Part shown: positions 1 to 6,707 of the stretch, in pieces
Layout: every line of letters begins with the position of its first letter
How positions within the stretch are numbered: the first letter of the stretch is position 1
NCBI GenBank assembly: GCA_023269365.1
Contig: JAHFTN010000023.1
Span: 1 to 14,618, forward strand
Length of the DNA stretch: 14,618 nucleotides
Direction: 5' to 3'
From: Chlamydiota bacterium
GTDB taxonomy: Bacteria > Chlamydiota > Chlamydiia > Chlamydiales > Rhabdochlamydiaceae
The notes under the pieces: model-generated
What the model saw: only the letters and a program-made list of their open reading frames with translations
Databases searched by the model: none
What the model was told of the DNA's origin: nothing
Made by a program: the position numbers and the translations under genes

Positions 1-351
1 AGATTCTCCATGAGGAGCTCCTTCTTTAAACACATTCCAGCTTGGATCTTTTTTCAAAATATGAGAAGTTGTCAATCCTTCATAATCGCCATAGTTCCAT
101 TCTTTTAAAAGGGGCTCGATCTGTTTTTGTGAAGAGAGATTCGCAAGCTCACACGTCATAAGAGCTCGTTTTAAGGGGCTGCATAATACAGTTTTAAAGG
201 GGTAGTTTTGTAGTTTTCTCCCTAAAAGGGTGGCTTGTATCTTTCCCTGTTCTGTCAGGGGGATATCAGTGGTTCCTGTATGTTGACCGCTCAGGGACCA
301 TTCGGTTTCTCCATGGCGAATGAGATAAATAGTTGGAAAATGGGGTTGCAT
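1..351 (-). CDS. Histidine phosphatase (phosphoglycerate mutase-like) family protein, 3' end outside window
   Basis: The minus strand is open from an ATG at 351 to the left edge, giving 117 residues with no stop, so the C-terminus lies outside the window. The N-terminus reads MQPHFPTIYLIRHGETEW, with the family's catalytic RHG triad at residues 12-14 (H13 would be the phosphorylated histidine). Then come the usual T-G-x-x-D-x-P-L-T-x-x-G turn (25-36), SPLKRA (58-63) carrying the second arginine, E84 in LKEWNYGDYEG as the likely proton donor, and GAPHGES near the edge. The pattern fits cofactor-dependent phosphoglycerate mutase or a broad phosphatase such as CobC/GpmB types; the substrate cannot be told. 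An AAGGAA sequence lies about nine bases upstream of the ATG. It is divergent from the SET gene, and a large palindrome fills the gap between them. Confidence 0.88.
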   Translation of the reverse strand, partial: MQPHFPTIYLIRHGETEWSLSGQHTGTTDIPLTEQGKIQATLLGRKLQNYPFKTVLCSPLKRALMTCELANLSSQKQIEPLLKEWNYGDYEGLTTSHILKKDPSWNVFKEGAPHGES

Positions 352-368
352 TTCAGTATATTCCTTTC

Positions 369-534
369 GAGGGAATTGCAAAACTCCTTTTGGGGTCCAA
401 GTGTGCCCGTTTAGCGCAGGTTCAAATTTTAGCGAGACCCCTAAGGCCCAACAAGTTATGTTGTCTCGCTGCAATCTGAACCTGCGCTAAAATCATCGCT
501 TTTTGACCCGCAAAGCGAGTTTTGCAATTCCCTC
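369..534. repeat. 166-base nested palindrome between divergent genes
   Basis: Outer arms 369-386 and 517-534 are perfect 18-base inverted complements. A second perfect pair of 15 bases (410-424 with 477-491) and a third of 8 bases (431-438 with 463-470) lie inside on nearly the same axis (around 451), and the intervening segments also pair in part. The whole element can therefore fold into one long, slightly interrupted hairpin. It sits between two divergent starts (351 minus, 558 plus) and occupies most of the intergenic space. It shares the core CGCAAAG(T)CGAGTT (509-521) with two other palindromes in this window. It could be a miniature transposable element or a structured regulatory region. 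No terminal target duplication was confirmed. Confidence 0.85.
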
Positions 535-557
535 TTTTGTTTAACCTATAACTTAAG

Positions 558-1187
558 ATGCCATTAAAAGTCATTACACCCCTCGCTGCTTGCCACGAGA
601 TCCACTCTCCTAGCGATTTTGAAAAAGTCTTTCAGGTGCGCTATCTGCAGGGGTTAGAATTTTTAAATGATAAGGTGCAGAAAAAACTACAGGCGCGCTA
701 TAAGAAGGCGTTAAAAAAAGAGTGGATTACCCCCAGGCAGAAGTGGTTAGGGGCCTATTATGCTCCTGGGTTAGAGGGAAAAATTGCGTTAGATCTCACT
801 ATCAGGTGGATCGATGGAATCATTGGATATGGGGTATGGACAAATCGAGAGATCCCTCCACATATGTACATTGGGGAGTATGCGGGGGTATTAAGGCGGC
901 GGCGCTGGTGGGGGCGGTGGGACAACCTTTACTGTTTTGATTATGCGATAGGGGAGAGGAGGAGCTCTTCGTTTGTCATCGATGCTCAAGATGCCTCCAA
1001 TCATACCCGCTTTATGAATCACAGCTTTGATCCCAACGTAGAGCCAATTTCTGTTGACTACAGGGGGCAAATTCACGTGATCTTCCGCACTAAAAAAAAG
1101 ATCGCAGCAGGAGCGCAGCTCTGCTACGACTACGGAGAGGAATACTGGGAACGACGCTCCAAACCTGCTTTCTTGAATTTAGACTAA
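558..1187 (+). CDS. SET-domain protein lysine methyltransferase (NUE/cpnSET-like)
   Basis: A 209-residue protein whose C-terminal two thirds is a SET domain, the fold that transfers a methyl group from S-adenosylmethionine to a lysine. Visible motifs in order are GYGVW (90-94), GEYAG (106-110), RFMNHSFDPN (151-160), which contains the N-H-S core of the cofactor pocket, and YDYG (190-193), which carries the catalytic tyrosine region. The first ~75 residues are basic and probably a helical pre-SET extension. The closest known bacterial group by size and lineage is chlamydial NUE (CT737) and cpnSET, reported to methylate histones or chlamydial histone-like proteins; orthology is inferred, not tested. 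The ATG at 558 has only a weak purine stretch upstream. The last nine bases overlap the convergent gene. The motif R-R-R-R-W-W (113-118) is an unusual basic/aromatic insertion encoded by a G-rich stretch. Confidence 0.9.
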   Translation: MPLKVITPLAACHEIHSPSDFEKVFQVRYLQGLEFLNDKVQKKLQARYKKALKKEWITPRQKWLGAYYAPGLEGKIALDLTIRWIDGIIGYGVWTNREIPPHMYIGEYAGVLRRRRWWGRWDNLYCFDYAIGERRSSSFVIDAQDASNHTRFMNHSFDPNVEPISVDYRGQIHVIFRTKKKIAAGAQLCYDYGEEYWERRSKPAFLNLD

Positions 1188-1472
1188 TAAGCCAGGATAT
1201 GCGGATGTCGGGTCTTCAATAGGGCGGCGTTTACAACAATGATATACAAAAGTTGCAAATGGGGGTACTGCACAGGTAATAGAGAGCAAACAAGAAATCT
1301 GTCGTTCTGATCGATTCTGACGTGGGTCTCCTACTGCCAGAGCAAAAAAAACAACTGATGCAATTGCAGAAAAGGCAACTAGGGTATAGGTTGTATATAC
1401 AAAAAGCCCGCAATAAATATTTCTTTCTGAAAGGGCAGTGGAAGGATCATATTGACCTGCGGGATTAACCAT
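1179..1472 (-). CDS. Small two-TM protein with bilobed hydrophobic profile, possible inclusion-membrane protein
   Basis: The ATG at 1472 was chosen over one 14 codons upstream (1514) because it has a clear AAGGA seven bases in front; the longer form has none. The 97-residue product has two hydrophobic helices (about 20-47 and 59-80) joined by a short polar loop GDPRQNRSERQ, with short polar tails. The two-helix hairpin with a tight loop is the bilobed pattern that defines chlamydial Inc proteins, which are secreted by the type III system and sit in the inclusion membrane. That assignment rests on shape only; no sequence family was recognised. The product is cysteine-rich for its size (C21, C61, C67, C79, C80). 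It converges with and overlaps the SET gene by nine bases, so neither transcript has a private terminator between them. Confidence 0.6.
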   Translation of the reverse strand: MVNPAGQYDPSTALSERNIYCGLFVYTTYTLVAFSAIASVVFFALAVGDPRQNRSERQISCLLSITCAVPPFATFVYHCCKRRPIEDPTSAYPGLLV

Positions 1473-1542
1473 AAATTTTTCCTTGTAAAAACCAATTAAT
1501 TCCAAGCATAGCAAAACTTCATAAATTTGAAAAGTTTTATAT

Positions 1543-1605
1543 CCAAACTATCCCTCGACTTTGCAGGTGTCCTGGGACTAGTCAGCTGCGCCGAGTATAG
1601 TTTGG
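1543..1605. repeat. 63-base palindromic element downstream of the kinase-like operon
   Basis: Arms CCAAACTATCCCTCG (1543-1557) and CGAGTATAGTTTGG (1592-1605) are inverted complements with one mismatch and one bulged base. Inside are a small hairpin, GTCC-TG-GGAC, and the palindrome GACTAGTC. The stretch 1554-1566 (CTCGACTTTGCAG) matches the core of two other elements in the window. It lies just after the stop of the last kinase-like gene (minus strand) and ahead of the two-TM gene, so it may act as a transcription end or processing hairpin. It lacks a proper U-run, so I do not call it a classic intrinsic terminator. Confidence 0.6.
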
Positions 1606-1620
1606 GTACAACTCGACAAG

Positions 1621-2490
1621 TTAATGGGTCTGTTGCAGCTCTTTATCGAAATAGGCGGTAAGTTCAGAAGAGCGCTTCTCGAGCCATCTGTGCATCCGCA
1701 GAGTGTCTGAGGCGAGCTCTTCAGAAGAGAGGGGATGGGGGACCATAAAAAAGGCGCCGATGTCAATGGCAATGGCTCGATTTTGTATCAATCCCATATT
1801 CCTTCGCAAGGAGGGGTCTATATCGATGATCCCCTGCGCGTGTCTCTCTTTTAGACACGTTAAAATTTCCTTAATCACCTTTTTCCCTGCTTCGAGGTCG
1901 TGGTTTTTAATGTGTTTGCGCAACACTTTAAAGGCATTTTGTGCATAGAGCTGCAGGGCAAAGGGAGTGTGGGAGAGATCGATCTTGTGATGGATGCCTA
2001 GCTTGTCGATCAGGGTGACGTGGAAGTTTTGAAGCGCTGGGTTGGGATTCAGGTTCAAATAAAGAAGGCCTGTCTGTTCTTTAAGGCGCAAGTAGGCAAG
2101 GGCGCTGCTGTCAAAGGCGCGAAAGAGTTTGCACTTTTGCAAAGAGAGGAGTTGTAGTCTTAAAAGGTCTGCAACGCCAAGAAATCCCCTTTCATAGAGG
2201 AAAGAGTATTGAGTGAGGTGGTGCATCTTAAAGAGTTTTAGAACAGTACGTCCATCTTCTGAAAGGAAGGCATAGGTTTGTCCTCCACTATCTAGGTAGG
2301 TGAAGGGACGGGAGAGAGTTTCTTTCAGGGCTGCTTTTTCCTCTTCTTTCAGAGAGGGAAGTTCCCAATGGGGTGAGGCTGCAAGAGGAGAGGTGATGTG
2401 GGTAAGCTGAAAGCCATCGGTTTGAGTATGGCACCACTTCCCTACAAAATAGAGACTTAAAAACACTCCCAAGACGCTTAACCCCCTCAT
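1621..2490 (-). CDS. Membrane-anchored kinase-like protein, paralog 5 of the array
   Basis: 289 residues, the last gene of the five-gene overlapping run. The N-terminal hydrophobic segment (about 4-18) is followed by CHTQTDGF (20-27), a motif shared with most paralogs. The kinase-like domain shows a glycine-loop-like SGGQT (68-72), a lysine in VLKLF (K85), the family motif EQTGLLYLNL (138-147), a catalytic-loop-like stretch with D223, D225, P226 and N231, and IDIG (242-245) at the position of the kinase DFG aspartate. It departs from its paralogs where they have L-Q-K: here it is ALQLYA (178-183), losing the lysine. The start ATG overlaps the previous stop as ATGA and has AGAGGA seven bases upstream. 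The first 50 residues after the TM resemble the 506-residue paralog closely. The enzyme activity, if any, and the substrate are unknown; the kinase fold is inferred from motif order. Confidence 0.8.
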   Translation of the reverse strand: MRGLSVLGVFLSLYFVGKWCHTQTDGFQLTHITSPLAASPHWELPSLKEEEKAALKETLSRPFTYLDSGGQTYAFLSEDGRTVLKLFKMHHLTQYSFLYERGFLGVADLLRLQLLSLQKCKLFRAFDSSALAYLRLKEQTGLLYLNLNPNPALQNFHVTLIDKLGIHHKIDLSHTPFALQLYAQNAFKVLRKHIKNHDLEAGKKVIKEILTCLKERHAQGIIDIDPSLRRNMGLIQNRAIAIDIGAFFMVPHPLSSEELASDTLRMHRWLEKRSSELTAYFDKELQQTH

Positions 2491-3401
2491 GAATATTCCT
2501 CTTGTATCCGCTCTACGAGGTAAGTGGCCAAAGAAGGGTGGGTCTTTTCAAGCCAGAGTTTGAGATCGAGGGTGGAATAGAAGAGCTCTTGTCTATACAG
2601 CCAAGCCTCTTTCATATGGGGATTGAAAGAGAAAGAGCCCGTATCGATTTCAATCGCCTCAGTGCCAAGGAATCCAAAGTTGCGAGGGACGATGTCTCGA
2701 TCGTGAATCCCTTTCATGCAGCGCTTAAAAAGGAGCGCCAGGAGCGAGTCGAGGCTTTGTTTCCCCTCCTCTTCTGAAAGGGAGGAAAAATGTTCCTCAA
2801 TGGAAGTTGCCCTTTTTTGTAGCACAAATCGGGTCGTATTGAGATCGATATTGTGGGCAATGCCACAGGCATCAAAAAGGATTAAAGGCTTAAATTTCCC
2901 TTGTGGTTGCAGATGCAGGTAAAGAAGGCCCGTTTCTTCTTTGAGGTCGCCATAGGCCAGCTGGATACTCTCGAATGTGCGCTGCAACCGGTATTCCCGA
3001 ATGCCCCATAGACGCTTAAGCAGGTGCGCCGCCCAGGAGGGGAGGGCTTCTACGGGGAAAGTGTGTTGAGCCACGGTCCCGGCAAAGCTACTGTAGTCTT
3101 CACAAAAAAGCCCTCGGTGCAAGTAGACGGGTCGGAACCGATCGAGCTTGAAAAATTTAATGACGGTAGTTCCATCTTGACTTAAAAAAGCAAAACACTC
3201 ACTTCCCGCTCCGAGGAAAATGTAGGGCTGCTCGAGTTTTTCTTGCACTTCGGGAGTTAGAGGACAGGGTTTTTCCTTTAGGCTCATGAGATCGTCGGCT
3301 TGGATCCGTTGCACCCAAAATCCACGCGTCTTCCTCTCCACGAGTTGCTCTAATCCTAAATAAACTAGAGCCATTATAATTAATATTATGCATCTCTTCA
3401 T
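2487..3401 (-). CDS. Membrane-anchored kinase-like protein, paralog 4 of the array
   Basis: 304 residues. The hydrophobic segment (about 4-17) is followed by ERKTRGF (22-28), so the T-x-G-F motif is kept but the cysteine found in the other four is absent. Kinase-like motifs are GAGSE (64-68), VIKFF with K82, EETGLLYLHL (155-164), IDLN (185-188), FVLQK (192-196), GIHDRDIVPRN (231-241) and EIDTG (251-255). The catalytic loop is the most canonical of the set: D236 to N241 is five residues, as in true protein kinases and aminoglycoside kinases, whereas the other copies have six. The start overlaps the stop of the previous gene as ATGA with no good ribosome binding site, which argues for translational coupling. 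The family is not one I can name; its substrate is unknown. Confidence 0.8.
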   Translation of the reverse strand: MKRCIILIIMALVYLGLEQLVERKTRGFWVQRIQADDLMSLKEKPCPLTPEVQEKLEQPYIFLGAGSECFAFLSQDGTTVIKFFKLDRFRPVYLHRGLFCEDYSSFAGTVAQHTFPVEALPSWAAHLLKRLWGIREYRLQRTFESIQLAYGDLKEETGLLYLHLQPQGKFKPLILFDACGIAHNIDLNTTRFVLQKRATSIEEHFSSLSEEEGKQSLDSLLALLFKRCMKGIHDRDIVPRNFGFLGTEAIEIDTGSFSFNPHMKEAWLYRQELFYSTLDLKLWLEKTHPSLATYLVERIQEEYS

Positions 3402-4297
3402 TTTATGCAGGATAATTGGTATTCTAATTCTTTATCAAGCGTAGCTGTTAGTTCTGGAGCATTTTGTATCAGCCACTCCCTTAATCCTGAGGTAATTTTT
3501 CTAATCTCAGTAGAAAATTCTTTAATATCTTGCTTCTGTTCCCTCATCGAGAGGGGCCCTACATCGATTTGGACAGCTGTAGTTCCCCTAAAGCCATAGT
3601 TAGCGCGGATCAAGGGGTCGTTATCGGCAATCGCATGCTCCCGTTTCCAAAAAAAGAGTTTTATAAGAGAGGCGATTGCCTCTTGGGCTCCTTCTCTATC
3701 GTTTGCCTTTATATAGTGTTTAAGGGCGGGGTAGACGAGTGTCGCTTTTTTTTGCAGAAGAAATCCCACTGTGTTTAGATCAAGAGTATGGGAGATGTTA
3801 AGAGGATCGACAACGATTAGCTCTTTGGGTAAATTCTGCGTGGGATGTAGATGTACATACAACACCGCTGTCTGCTCTTGCATCTGATGAAAGGCGAGGG
3901 AGTAGCTCTCTTCTATTTTGAGTTGCTTATCCTTAAAATAGTGTAAGCGTTTTTCTGCCCAGCCCCCAATAAGAGGAAAATGGAAGAGGAGGGAAAAGAG
4001 TTTGACTTTTTTTGCATAGCGGTTATTAAAGAATTTTAAGACAGTTTGTCCATCTTCAGAGACAAAGGCAAAACTCTGTTTCCCTTTTCCTAAAAAATAG
4101 AATTTTTGTTCTATTTCCGGAAGGGGAATGGAGCTCTCATTTAAGGCTAGAGAAGAGAGGTTCCCTCGAATCTTATTCAGAGAAAACCCTTGAGTGGCAT
4201 GATGGCAACCTCGCGCAGTGGCATAAATTGCAAGAAAACATAGGCAAGTCATGAAAAACAACTTAATCTTGACTGCAGGCGGTCGAGATTTCTTCAT
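3398..4297 (-). CDS. Membrane-anchored kinase-like protein, paralog 3 of the array
   Basis: 299 residues. A basic N-terminus (KKSRPPAVKIK) precedes a hydrophobic segment (about 13-27) and then CHHATQGF (31-38). Kinase-like motifs follow: GKGKQ (70-74), VLKFF with K88, EQTAVLYVHL (141-150), LDLN (172-175), FLLQKKAT (179-186), a catalytic loop D225-N-D227-P-x-x-x-x-N233, and QIDVG (243-247). The 5' end overlaps the upstream gene by 35 bases; the ATG at 4297 has only a weak GTGAG upstream, and a shorter form from M16 would lose the basic leader. The order of motifs supports a kinase fold. Whether it still phosphorylates anything cannot be judged from sequence alone, although no key residue is clearly missing. 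Confidence 0.78.
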   Translation of the reverse strand: MKKSRPPAVKIKLFFMTCLCFLAIYATARGCHHATQGFSLNKIRGNLSSLALNESSIPLPEIEQKFYFLGKGKQSFAFVSEDGQTVLKFFNNRYAKKVKLFSLLFHFPLIGGWAEKRLHYFKDKQLKIEESYSLAFHQMQEQTAVLYVHLHPTQNLPKELIVVDPLNISHTLDLNTVGFLLQKKATLVYPALKHYIKANDREGAQEAIASLIKLFFWKREHAIADNDPLIRANYGFRGTTAVQIDVGPLSMREQKQDIKEFSTEIRKITSGLREWLIQNAPELTATLDKELEYQLSCIK

Positions 4298-5141
4298 CTA
4301 AAATACTCACGAGGTTGGGGTAAGAAGTTTCAAGAAAAGAGCGAAATCGTGTTATCATCAGGGGAAGCTCTTCTTTGTAGTTCGTAGATTTTGGCATATT
4401 TTTTACTAATTTTCCCACATCGATAAGTAGGGGAGTTTTCTCTTCAAATCCGATATTTCTATGTAATCCAGGGTCTTCATCGAAAATTCCCTTTTGAGCA
4501 CATCTGACAAGAAGATCTACAACGCCATGGATCGCTAGCTTCAACTCTTCTTCATTGGAGAGGCGATTCAATGCGCAAGGGAGGAGATCTACCCTTTTTT
4601 GCACTACAAATTCCACTCCGTTGAGATCGAGGCTGTGTTTTATCCCTAATTTGTCGACAAGTGTCAGTCTCTCCTCTCCTGAAGTGGGCTCTCCCCAGTG
4701 CACATACAAGAGGCCGCTTTCTTCTTGCAGCTCTTCGTATGCTAGCTTGTAGCTGGCACGCTCTTTTTTGATTTTTAAGAGTTGTTTGTCCAGTCTTTTC
4801 AAAATTATACGCTTGAGGCTTAGTGGCATAGGAATTTTAAATAGGAAGCTATAGGGCTTGTAGATGTGGTGGTGGAGAAATTTGATGACAATTTTGCCGT
4901 CCTCGGAGACAAAGGCAAAACATTGTCCTCCTCGAGCCAAATAATAGAAAGGTTGGGAAAAGAGGGCAGCCGGGAACTCTTTGCAACGGCTCAAAGGTTG
5001 TTCTATAGGCACAAGGGAGAAGTCGGGTTGGATCCTAAGCAAAGAGAACCCTTCTGTCTGCTCTGAGCAAAAAAAGCTCACAAAGCGCCAAGCGACAAAG
5101 AAAATGGCAAGGGAGGTTCCTCTTTTTACCCACTTATTCAT
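4263..5141 (-). CDS. Membrane-anchored kinase-like protein, paralog 2 of the array
   Basis: The ATG at 5141 (292 residues) is preferred to one six codons earlier (5159) because GGAG lies four bases upstream of it; the upstream gene stops at 5134, so the overlap is eight bases. A hydrophobic segment (about 9-24) follows a short basic stretch and leads to CSEQTEGF (25-32). Motifs in this numbering are ARGGQ (69-73), VIKFL with K87, EESGLLYVHW (140-149), LDLNG (171-175), FVVQK (178-182), a loop with D221, D223, P224 and N229, and LIDVG (239-243). All core positions expected for metal and phosphate binding are present. Its 3' end overlaps the next gene by 35 bases. Confidence 0.8.
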   Translation of the reverse strand: MNKWVKRGTSLAIFFVAWRFVSFFCSEQTEGFSLLRIQPDFSLVPIEQPLSRCKEFPAALFSQPFYYLARGGQCFAFVSEDGKIVIKFLHHHIYKPYSFLFKIPMPLSLKRIILKRLDKQLLKIKKERASYKLAYEELQEESGLLYVHWGEPTSGEERLTLVDKLGIKHSLDLNGVEFVVQKRVDLLPCALNRLSNEEELKLAIHGVVDLLVRCAQKGIFDEDPGLHRNIGFEEKTPLLIDVGKLVKNMPKSTNYKEELPLMITRFRSFLETSYPNLVSILDEEISTACSQD

Positions 5142-6654
5142 AACTCTCCAAGATTTCATTCACTGCACTTTCCACATAGGGGATGAGCTCGGGGTTTGTT
5201 TTAGCAAGATTCTTGCAAAAGCGTTTTTTCACCTTTACAAACTCTTGTTTCACCCCTCGAGGCCGCTCTGCTAAACTCTCTAGCCTTCCCACGTCGATTA
5301 AAACCGGTCGTTCTCTGTCGAACCCGTAATTAGAATAGAGCTGCGGGTCTTTATTGCTAAACCCCCTGTCGTAAATGCTCTTATGCAAACTCAAGATTTT
5401 ATCCACTGCAACTTTAAAGTTTTCTTCATTTAACTGCTTCAAGACCTCGCCGGCAGGGGTGACTTTTCTTTGGAGGACAAATAGGGCGGTATTCAGATCG
5501 ATCTTGTCGGGAAATCTCGGATTAATAAGCCCCTCTGTGGGATAGAAATGGGTATAGAGGATTTGCGTTTCCTCCGCAAAATAGTCAAAGGCAAATGAAA
5601 ATGCCTTTTTTAATTTTTCTAGCTCCCGCTTTTTCCCTCTGCTTTTAAGGAATTTTAGCACATAGAGGTCGTTGTTACTGGCGTAGACATCACACTGCCC
5701 CCCTTTTCCCAAATAGTGGTAGGGAAGAGAGAGAGCTTGTGCGACCTCTTGTTCCCCTTCTGTAAAGGGATAGAGGCGTTGAATCTCATTCAAGAGGTGC
5801 TCTTTTAATGCGCTGGAGCGGGGAGTTAACCATTGGCAAAAGTGGTCTGTAATGCGCAGCAGTTCCAACCGTTGCTTTTCGGGGGTTAACTTTCTCGTTT
5901 CTCGACAGAATCTGCCCGGGTCGATTTGCAACGCCTTTTTTCCCAGGAATCCGAAGTTGGTATTTAAGTCGGGGTCTTTATCAAAGATCCCCTTCTCATA
6001 ACGGCTATGCAGAAGGTCAATCAAATTGGTAATCGCCTCTCGAGCCCCCCTTTCCCCTTCTGTTTGCATCAGGTGGGCGATAGAGGGATAAATAAGAGTC
6101 GCTTTCTTCTGCAATATGAATTCGATCTTCCCGAGATCCAGAAGATGGGTAATCCCGAGCTTATCGATGATCTTAATCTGTCTATTTTCAAGATTACTTT
6201 TGTTGAGATGCAAGTAGAGAAGGCCTGTTCCTTCCCGCATCTCTTCAAAAGCGATTTTATAGCTCTGAAAATCCTTCATGAGCCCAAGCTGTTTTTCTAT
6301 CAGTTTTTTCACCCGGTACCTCTCATAGGGAAAGGGGAAGACGCAGCGGGTAAACCACGCTCGAGGCAGCAGATGGTCGAAGCGGAAGAATTTGATGACA
6401 GCCGTCCCATCCTCAGAGGTAAACACATACGATTGAGCGCCTTTTGCAAGGTAATAGAAAGGTTGATCGAGAAGAGTTTCCACAGCACTCTTTTCCTCTT
6501 CATCTAGAGAAGTTACTTCCCACGCAGGGTTAAAATTTAGGGAGGAAAGGATCTTTGTTACGACAAAGCCGTCTGTTTGTCTATGGCAGAATTGTTTCAG
6601 CAGAAAAAGGGCAAAAACAAACACCAAGAAGAATTTAAGATGTCGATACTGCAT
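5134..6654 (-). CDS. Two-domain membrane-anchored kinase-like protein, paralog 1 of the array
   Basis: 506 residues, first of the overlapping run and the only copy with two domains. The N-terminus has a hydrophobic segment (about 8-20) and CHRQTDGF (23-30). Domain 1: AKGAQ (70-74), VIKFF with K88, EGTGLLYLHL (141-150), FILQKKAT (179-186), loop D225-K-D227-P-x-x-x-x-N233, QIDPG (243-247). Domain 2: GKGGQ (316-320), VLKFL with K334, EETQILYTHF (361-370), IDLN (385-388), FVLQRK (392-397), loop NKDPQLYSN (434-442), LIDVG (452-456). Domain 2 has no membrane segment or T-x-G-F motif, as expected if a neighbouring gene lost its 5' part and fused. Its loop begins N-x-D rather than D-x-D, which points to the second aspartate as the likely catalytic one. 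The ATG at 6654 has no clear ribosome binding site and lies 53 bases after the preceding gene. Confidence 0.8.
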   Translation of the reverse strand: MQYRHLKFFLVFVFALFLLKQFCHRQTDGFVVTKILSSLNFNPAWEVTSLDEEEKSAVETLLDQPFYYLAKGAQSYVFTSEDGTAVIKFFRFDHLLPRAWFTRCVFPFPYERYRVKKLIEKQLGLMKDFQSYKIAFEEMREGTGLLYLHLNKSNLENRQIKIIDKLGITHLLDLGKIEFILQKKATLIYPSIAHLMQTEGERGAREAITNLIDLLHSRYEKGIFDKDPDLNTNFGFLGKKALQIDPGRFCRETRKLTPEKQRLELLRITDHFCQWLTPRSSALKEHLLNEIQRLYPFTEGEQEVAQALSLPYHYLGKGGQCDVYASNNDLYVLKFLKSRGKKRELEKLKKAFSFAFDYFAEETQILYTHFYPTEGLINPRFPDKIDLNTALFVLQRKVTPAGEVLKQLNEENFKVAVDKILSLHKSIYDRGFSNKDPQLYSNYGFDRERPVLIDVGRLESLAERPRGVKQEFVKVKKRFCKNLAKTNPELIPYVESAVNEILESYE

Positions 6655-6707
6655 AAGACTTAACGTTTATGCAAAGAGCTTACCTTGTGAGGGATTCAGC
6701 GTCAAGG

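Noticed and set aside
894..921. G-rich run inside the SET gene that could suggest a G-quadruplex
   Set aside because: It encodes an arginine/tryptophan patch and has uneven G-runs; nothing in the context points to a functional structure.
891..1076. Minus-strand open frame of 61 residues opposite the SET gene
   Set aside because: Its product is low-complexity proline at the end and lies entirely opposite conserved SET motifs; it is a shadow frame.
6007..6507. Plus-strand open frame of 166 residues opposite the two-domain kinase-like gene
   Set aside because: The opposite strand carries conserved kinase-like motifs, and this frame has no start signal or recognisable domain.
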